DNA of 10,015 nucleotides, from the NCBI GenBank assembly GCA_018894595.1, contig JAHIPN010000116.1, positions 1-10,015 of the forward strand. Reading direction: 5' to 3'. Source of the DNA: a bacterium (GTDB lineage: Bacteria; Atribacterota; JS1; SB-45; 34-128). How positions within the stretch are numbered: the first letter of the stretch is position 1; each line of letters starts with the position of its first letter. The notes under the pieces are model-generated. The model searched no databases. It was not told the origin of the DNA and worked only from the letters and a program-made list of their open reading frames with translations. Of this stretch, positions 6,150 through 10,015 are shown in pieces. Both the position numbers and the translations under genes were made by a program.

Positions 6150-7504
6150 AATTCAAATTTAAAGCTTTTTTCTTTAAAGATTTTTAAACAAGCATCTACC
6201 ATCTCCGGGTCATAGAGGATGCCTTTGTTCTGAGAGATTTCTTCTAAGGCTTTATCGATGCCTAAGGCTGGCCGATAAGGTCGGTGAGAAGACATTGCCT
6301 CTACTACATCAGCTACTCCCATGATTCTGGCTTCTGGAAGAATCTTATCACCTTTTAAATTATTGGGATATCCTGAACCATCTAATCTTTCATGATGTTG
6401 GAGAACAATTTCTGCTACAGGCCAGGGGAAATCGATGGTTTTTAGGATATCATAGCCTATCTGGGAATGGTCTTTAATTAATCTGTATTCTATCTCGTTT
6501 AATTTAGTAGGCTTACTTAAGATTTCTACTGGTATGCTAATCTTTCCTATATCATGCACCAGAGCAGCTATCCTTATCCCCTCGAGTTTATCAGGAAGAA
6601 ATTTTAACTCTTTTGCTATATGGGTGGCTAATTGGCAGACCCTGTACTGGTGGCCTGCAGTATAAGGGTCTTTTACTTCTATTACTTTGGCTATTACCTT
6701 GATAGTATCTTGCATAGTCTCTTGTAGCTTCCGGTAGCTTTGTTCAAGTTCTTTCTCCACCCGCTTAATTTCAGTAATATCTTTGAAGTTCCCCAGGATG
6801 GCTTTTCTTCCCTGGTAGGTGATAGAGGTTACTACCTGCAAAGCCCACATTATCTTTCCACCTTTTCGAACGCCTCTAAATTCAAAAGGAGAAGAAAGAC
6901 CGTTTTTTAAATTTTTTACAACAATTTCTCTGACCATTCCTTTGTCTTCAGGATGAACTAATTCAAGAGAATCTCTATTTAATAATCCCTCCTCGGAAAA
7001 ACCACTCTCCTTTACAAACTGAGAATTTACCAGTTTGAATTTTCCATCTTGAATGATAAAAATGGCATTTGGAGAGGAAAGGAAAAGTTGTTTAAATAAA
7101 TCTTCTGCCTGTTTATGGTTTTTATCTTCTTTTGCTTCCTTGAGAGCCCGCTCTACTACCGGACATAGGCGGAAGAGCCTGTCTTTTAGAACATAATCGG
7201 TAGCCCCGGCCTTGATACACTCTACGGCAAACTCTTCTCCGATGGTCCCTGAGACAATAATAAAGGGGATGGTGGAAGCAATCTCCTGTTTTATCTTTAA
7301 GGCATCCAGGGCATTTATCGAAGGGAGTTTGTAGTCTGCTAAGATCAGATCTGGAGGATCTTTTAGGGATTTTTTTAAACTTTCTTTAGTCTCTACTCTA
7401 TTCCAGGTAATGGCATACCCATTTTTTTTAAGTTCTGCTACCATCAATTCGGCATCATCGTTATTGTCTTCAAGGATTAAGATATTTAGTGGCTTCTTAT
7501 TCAT
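6146..7504 (-). CDS. Receiver-PAS-HD-GYP c-di-GMP phosphodiesterase (paralog)
   Basis: A 452-residue paralog of the protein at 4446-3061 with the same domain order. The receiver domain spans 1-122 (phospho-acceptor Asp57 in LADYKLP, Ser85, Lys107), PAS about 130-248 (ending FKDITEIK), and HD-GYP about 255-450. Motif residues are complete: His285, His317-Asp318, His346, His370-His371 (HHERLDGSGYP), Gly378-Tyr379-Pro380 and Asp399. It is predicted to degrade cyclic di-GMP when its receiver is phosphorylated. ATG follows AGGAG by 7 nt and starts 4 nt after the TGA of the regulator upstream, so the two are almost certainly co-translated. The PAS domain differs much more from the paralog than the HD-GYP domain does, which suggests different inputs to the same output. 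The stop TAG is part of the GTAG hairpin. Confidence 0.94.
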   Translation of the reverse strand: MNKKPLNILILEDNNDDAELMVAELKKNGYAITWNRVETKESLKKSLKDPPDLILADYKLPSINALDALKIKQEIASTIPFIIVSGTIGEEFAVECIKAGATDYVLKDRLFRLCPVVERALKEAKEDKNHKQAEDLFKQLFLSSPNAIFIIQDGKFKLVNSQFVKESGFSEEGLLNRDSLELVHPEDKGMVREIVVKNLKNGLSSPFEFRGVRKGGKIMWALQVVTSITYQGRKAILGNFKDITEIKRVEKELEQSYRKLQETMQDTIKVIAKVIEVKDPYTAGHQYRVCQLATHIAKELKFLPDKLEGIRIAALVHDIGKISIPVEILSKPTKLNEIEYRLIKDHSQIGYDILKTIDFPWPVAEIVLQHHERLDGSGYPNNLKGDKILPEARIMGVADVVEAMSSHRPYRPALGIDKALEEISQNKGILYDPEMVDACLKIFKEKSFKFEL

Positions 7505-7508
7505 AATA

Positions 7509-7955
7509 TCACTCCTGTTTCTGGGAAGGCACTTGGTTTATTAGTATCCAGTATAAACCTAACTGTTTTACTACCTCCACAAATTTATCAAATCTTACCG
7601 GTTTTCTAATATAACTGTTCACCCCCAGGCGATAACTATCCCGTATGTCTCTATCTTCATTAGAGGTGGTAAGGACAATTACCGGGATAATCCTGGTCTC
7701 AGGATGAGTCTTTATTTCTTTTAATACTTCCAGTCCGCTTACTTTAGGTAGTTTAAGGTCCAGTAAGATGATATCGGGAAGTTTACTTTTCTTGGACTTC
7801 TCTTCAGAGGGGAAGAGGATATCTAAGGCCTCTTGTCCATCCCGGGCAACAACAATTTCATTGCTTAAGTTATATTTTTTAAAAGCCAGCAGAGTTAATT
7901 CAACATCATCAGGGTTATCTTCTACCAAGAGAATTTTAGTATCTTCAATTAACAT
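7509..7955 (-). CDS. Single-domain response regulator, Rcp1/CheY-like (paralog)
   Basis: A 148-residue receiver-only protein, clearly paralogous to the one at 1129-677. Phospho-acceptor Asp66 is in LLDLKLP, the acidic pair is in LLVEDNPDD, switch threonine is Thr96 and the conserved lysine is Lys118 in SYIRKPV. ATG is preceded by AAGGAGG, 6 nt upstream, in a segment almost identical to that before the other regulator. In this copy the kinase that should precede it has been lost except for its last 22 codons (8035-7967), so its phosphodonor must be encoded elsewhere, or be the surviving kinase at 3001-1142. It has no poly-proline tail. Its stop lies 4 nt from the next start codon, which implies coupling with the HD-GYP protein. 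Confidence 0.93.
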   Translation of the reverse strand: MLIEDTKILLVEDNPDDVELTLLAFKKYNLSNEIVVARDGQEALDILFPSEEKSKKSKLPDIILLDLKLPKVSGLEVLKEIKTHPETRIIPVIVLTTSNEDRDIRDSYRLGVNSYIRKPVRFDKFVEVVKQLGLYWILINQVPSQKQE

Positions 7956-7966
7956 AATTTACCTCC

Positions 7967-8035
7967 TTATAAGGTGAAATAGAATGTGGTTCCTGAACCG
8001 GGAAGAGATTCTACCCAGATCTTCCCTCCGTTGTT
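7967..8035 (-). pseudogene. Remnant of a histidine kinase C-terminus (22 codons plus stop)
   Basis: The minus strand between the HD-GYP stop codon and the regulator reads NNGGKIWVESLPGSGTTFYFTL and a TAA. This matches the last residues of the kinase at 3001-1142 (HGGQIWVES, SGTTFYFTL), the end of the HATPase domain. The junction to the regulator is also the same in both places (stop TAA overlapping AAGGAGG). The rest of the kinase has been replaced by the HD-GYP gene ending at 8036. The remnant is in the same frame as that gene, directly after its TAA. Confidence 0.88.
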
Positions 8036-9379
8036 TTATTCAAATTTAAATTCTTTTTCTTTAAAGAGTTTAAGACAGGAATCGACCACTTCGGGGTCAT
8101 AGAGAATACCTTTGTTTTGTGAGATCTCCTCCAAGGCTTTATCGATACCTAAAGCTGGCCGATAAGGTCGGTGAGAGGACATTGCTTCTACTACATCTGC
8201 TACCGCTAATATTCTGGCTTCCAGAAGGATCTTTCTACCAGAAAGACCAGCAGGATAACCAGATCCATTTCTCCTCTCATGATGTTGAAGGATAATTTTA
8301 GCTAAGGGCCAGGGGAAGTCTATCTTTTTCAATATATCGTTACCTACTTTGGAATGATTTTTAATTAAATCAAACTCCATCTCATTTAATTTACTCGGCT
8401 TAGTTAGAATTTCAGCAGGTATACTTATCTTGCCAACATCATGTACTAGAGCAGTTATCCTTATTCCTTCAATCTTATCCTGAGAAAGTATCATCTCATG
8501 GGCTATAGAAGTGGCAAGTTTAGAGACCCTCTGTTGGTGGCCAGCAGTATAGGGGTCTCTGGTTTCAACAATCTTGGCTATGATATTAATAGTGCCTTCC
8601 ATGGTCTTTTGGAGCTTCTTATAACCCTGCTTTATCTCCCGTTCTGCCTGTTTACGCTTAGTGACATCTCGTTTTAAATCTTCATTTACCTTTTTAAGCT
8701 CAAGGGTCTGTAATCTAACCTCCTCCTCTAACTTATCGCTCCATTCTTCCAACTCTTTTTTAGCTTGCGCTAATTCAGCATTTTTTTGTTTTAACCTCTG
8801 GGCAAAGTTTTTCCCTGTAACAAAGATTAAAAAAAATACCAATCCTACCGCTAAGGTTGTAGTTACAACATATTGGCTATCTTTATAGAGATAAGGGGTC
8901 AATTTAAAGAATTCCTTATAAGGGATAAGACCCAGATATTGCAAAAAGATTATCGAACTATAGCAGGTAAAAGCAATAATGGCAACAATTAATCCTTCCT
9001 TGGGGGTAGATAGAAAGCTTGCATAAAGGATGATAAATACAAAAAAGATAGTCCCGATCCATAATATACCACCCATATAGTAGAAGATACCGGTTGTAAA
9101 TAACAAGCAGATAATATAGTTAATAAATCCCGTCTTTTTTATTGTCTTAAGGCTTATTCTTCCTTTTTTAAAGATGTATTGAGCTAAACAGCAATAGGCA
9201 AGCCACCCTAAAATAAGAAAATAAACTTCTCTATAAATGTGAATTCGAAGAAAATTTTTCATAACCAGAACAACAATAAAGAATATTAGAAAAGTAATCT
9301 TACTAAAAGTAAAAGCATTTATTGTCTCTGCTTTCAGCTTCTCAAGTTCTTCGGTTTCAGGATTTTGATTTAAATCCAT
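8036..9379 (-). CDS. Six-helix membrane HD-GYP phosphodiesterase
   Basis: A 447-residue membrane-anchored HD-GYP protein. Hydrophobic helices lie at about 24-44, 50-70, 85-103, 105-124, 128-150 and 170-189, followed by a coiled coil at about 192-258 and the HD-GYP domain at about 260-447. The membrane part may sense a signal, but it matches no named sensor that I recognise. Motif residues include His313-Asp314 (HDVGK), His342, His366-His367, Gly374-Tyr375-Pro376 and Asp395. The aspartate of HHExxDGxGYP is Asn371 here, an unusual change whose effect is uncertain. The C-terminus is nearly identical to the receiver-type paralogs but ends in FKFE and TAA, with no GTAG hairpin; the tail of a kinase gene follows instead. 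ATG has only a modest AAGGAA upstream. The leader carries a partial hairpin repeat. Confidence 0.9.
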   Translation of the reverse strand: MDLNQNPETEELEKLKAETINAFTFSKITFLIFFIVVLVMKNFLRIHIYREVYFLILGWLAYCCLAQYIFKKGRISLKTIKKTGFINYIICLLFTTGIFYYMGGILWIGTIFFVFIILYASFLSTPKEGLIVAIIAFTCYSSIIFLQYLGLIPYKEFFKLTPYLYKDSQYVVTTTLAVGLVFFLIFVTGKNFAQRLKQKNAELAQAKKELEEWSDKLEEEVRLQTLELKKVNEDLKRDVTKRKQAEREIKQGYKKLQKTMEGTINIIAKIVETRDPYTAGHQQRVSKLATSIAHEMILSQDKIEGIRITALVHDVGKISIPAEILTKPSKLNEMEFDLIKNHSKVGNDILKKIDFPWPLAKIILQHHERRNGSGYPAGLSGRKILLEARILAVADVVEAMSSHRPYRPALGIDKALEEISQNKGILYDPEVVDSCLKLFKEKEFKFE

Positions 9380-9390
9380 AATTATATTCC

Positions 9391-9409
9391 TTATTCAACA
9401 CAGCACGCC
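9391..9409 (-). repeat. Partial copy of the REP-like hairpin
   Basis: The plus strand TTATTCAACACAGCACGCC resembles the adjoining TTATTCAGCACGGCACGC of copy 4 and lies directly next to it. It keeps the TTATTCA flank and one arm but lacks the pairing arm and the GTAG foot. It sits in the leader of the membrane HD-GYP gene. Confidence 0.6.
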
Positions 9410-9415
9410 TTTATT

Positions 9416-9439
9416 CAGCACGGCACGCTGTGCTGCTAC
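9416..9439 (-). repeat. REP-like GTAG hairpin, copy 4
   Basis: The plus strand reads CAGCACGGCACGCTGTGCTG followed by CTAC. The 9-bp arms CAGCACGGC and GCTGTGCTG pair with one mismatch (C opposite A in the plus-strand sense; G-U in RNA of the minus strand) around AC. The TAG of the GTAG foot is the stop codon of the partial HD-GYP gene at 9436. The TTTATT flank matches copy 1. Confidence 0.85.
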
Positions 9440-10015
9440 GATTCAAATTTAAATCCTTTTTCTTTGAAGAGTTTAATACAGGAATCGACCACTTCAGGGT
9501 CAAAAAGAATATTTTTATTCTCGACAATTTCAGCCAAAGCTTCATCAATACTAAGAGCGGGCCGGTAAGATTTATAAGAAGACATTGCTTCAACCACATT
9601 TGCTACCCCTAATATCTTTGCCTCTATACAAATTTCATCAGCTTTTAATCCTCTCGGATAACCTGAACCATCTATCTTTTCCTGATGTTGAAAAACAATT
9701 TCAGCAATGGGCCAGGGGAAATTCACTTTTTTCAAGATATTATAGCCAACCCTGGGATGATTTTTGATTAAATTAAATTCTACTTCCACTAATTTACTCG
9801 GCTTACTTACGATTTCAGTGGGTAAATTAACCTTTCCAATATCATGAACCAAGGAAGCAATTTTGATTCCCTCAATCTTATCCTGAGGAAGTTTCATTTC
9901 CTGGGCTATAGCAGTCGCAAGTTTGGAGACTCTTTGCTGGTGCCCTGTGGAGTAGGGATCTCTTATTTCAACTACTTTGGTAATAATATTGGCAGTACCT
10001 TCTATAATTTTCTGC
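9436..10015 (-). CDS. HD-GYP domain protein with degenerate metal site, C-terminal part only
   Basis: The frame is open to the right edge, so the N-terminus and any sensor domain are outside the window; about 192 residues are visible. It begins QKIIEGTANIITKVVEIRD and covers almost the whole HD-GYP domain. HDIGK and DGSGYP are intact, but the double histidine is HQ (HQEKIDGSGYP; Gln codon at 9684-9682) and the aspartate of VADVVEAM is Asn (VANVVEAM; codon at 9600-9598). In the HD-GYP family both positions are normally metal ligands, and each change needs only one base. SSHRPYRP is also altered to SSYKSYRP. Catalysis is therefore doubtful, and it may bind c-di-GMP without cutting it, or be decaying. 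The internal ATG at 9897 is not the true start. The stop lies in a GTAG hairpin. Confidence 0.9.
   Translation of the reverse strand, partial: QKIIEGTANIITKVVEIRDPYSTGHQQRVSKLATAIAQEMKLPQDKIEGIKIASLVHDIGKVNLPTEIVSKPSKLVEVEFNLIKNHPRVGYNILKKVNFPWPIAEIVFQHQEKIDGSGYPRGLKADEICIEAKILGVANVVEAMSSYKSYRPALSIDEALAEIVENKNILFDPEVVDSCIKLFKEKGFKFES

Noticed and set aside
443..9439. CRISPR array made of the repeated hairpins
   Set aside because: Copies are kilobases apart with whole genes between them; there are no regular spacers and no cas genes.
9411..9599. A 62-codon minus-strand frame overlapping the end of the right-edge HD-GYP gene
   Set aside because: It is an alternative frame over conserved HD-GYP sequence and runs through the hairpin.
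1299..9767. Plus-strand open frames of 60-84 codons within the regulator genes
   Set aside because: They lie antisense to well-supported domains, have no family features and lack convincing ribosome binding sites.
9436..9897. A 153-residue protein starting at ATG 9897
   Set aside because: The frame is open to the right edge and the upstream codons encode conserved HD-GYP sequence (GHQQRVSKLATAIA), so the ATG is internal.

Overview
The window looks like accessory DNA from an AT-rich bacterium, probably an uncultivated anaerobic or subsurface lineage. That placement is inferred only from base composition, strong AAGGAGG ribosome binding sites and the many HD-GYP regulators; no marker gene here fixes the phylum. 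Every supportable gene is on the minus strand, so transcription runs from base 10015 towards base 1. No convincing plus-strand gene was seen.

Layout in the direction of transcription. (1) 10015-9436: the C-terminal part of an HD-GYP protein with two damaged metal ligands. (2) 9379-8036: a six-helix membrane protein with a coiled coil and an HD-GYP domain. (3) 8035-7967: the last 22 codons of a lost histidine kinase. (4) 7955-7509: an Rcp1-type single-domain response regulator. (5) 7504-6146: a receiver-PAS-HD-GYP protein. (6) 6004-4688: a PAS-PAS-GGDEF diguanylate cyclase. (7) 4446-3061: a second receiver-PAS-HD-GYP protein. (8) 3001-1142: a membrane histidine kinase with a Cache-like sensor. 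(9) 1129-677: a second Rcp1-type regulator. (10) 666-463: a third receiver-HD-GYP gene reduced in frame to 67 codons. (11) 399-1: the start of an IS200-like HUH transposase of the REP-associated (RAYT) type, running off the left edge.

The genes form a c-di-GMP signalling array built from a repeated unit: histidine kinase, Rcp1-type regulator, receiver-PAS-HD-GYP phosphodiesterase. One copy (3001-463) keeps the kinase and regulator but has lost most of the phosphodiesterase. The other (8035-6146) keeps the regulator and phosphodiesterase but has lost all but the tail of the kinase. The single GGDEF protein would make c-di-GMP and the HD-GYP proteins would degrade it, under control of phosphorylation and PAS or membrane sensing.

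The most interesting signal is a 20-bp palindrome with a GTAG foot, present four times (443-466, 3035-3058, 6126-6149, 9416-9439). It always has the same orientation and always sits at the 3' end of an HD-GYP gene. In three copies the TAG of the foot is the gene's stop codon; in the fourth an earlier stop has arisen. GTAG followed by a hairpin is the known form of RAYT substrates, and a RAYT gene lies beside the leftmost copy. That gene also carries, inside its own coding sequence, a perfect 13-bp-arm palindrome with the same CACGGC-NN-GCCGTG core.
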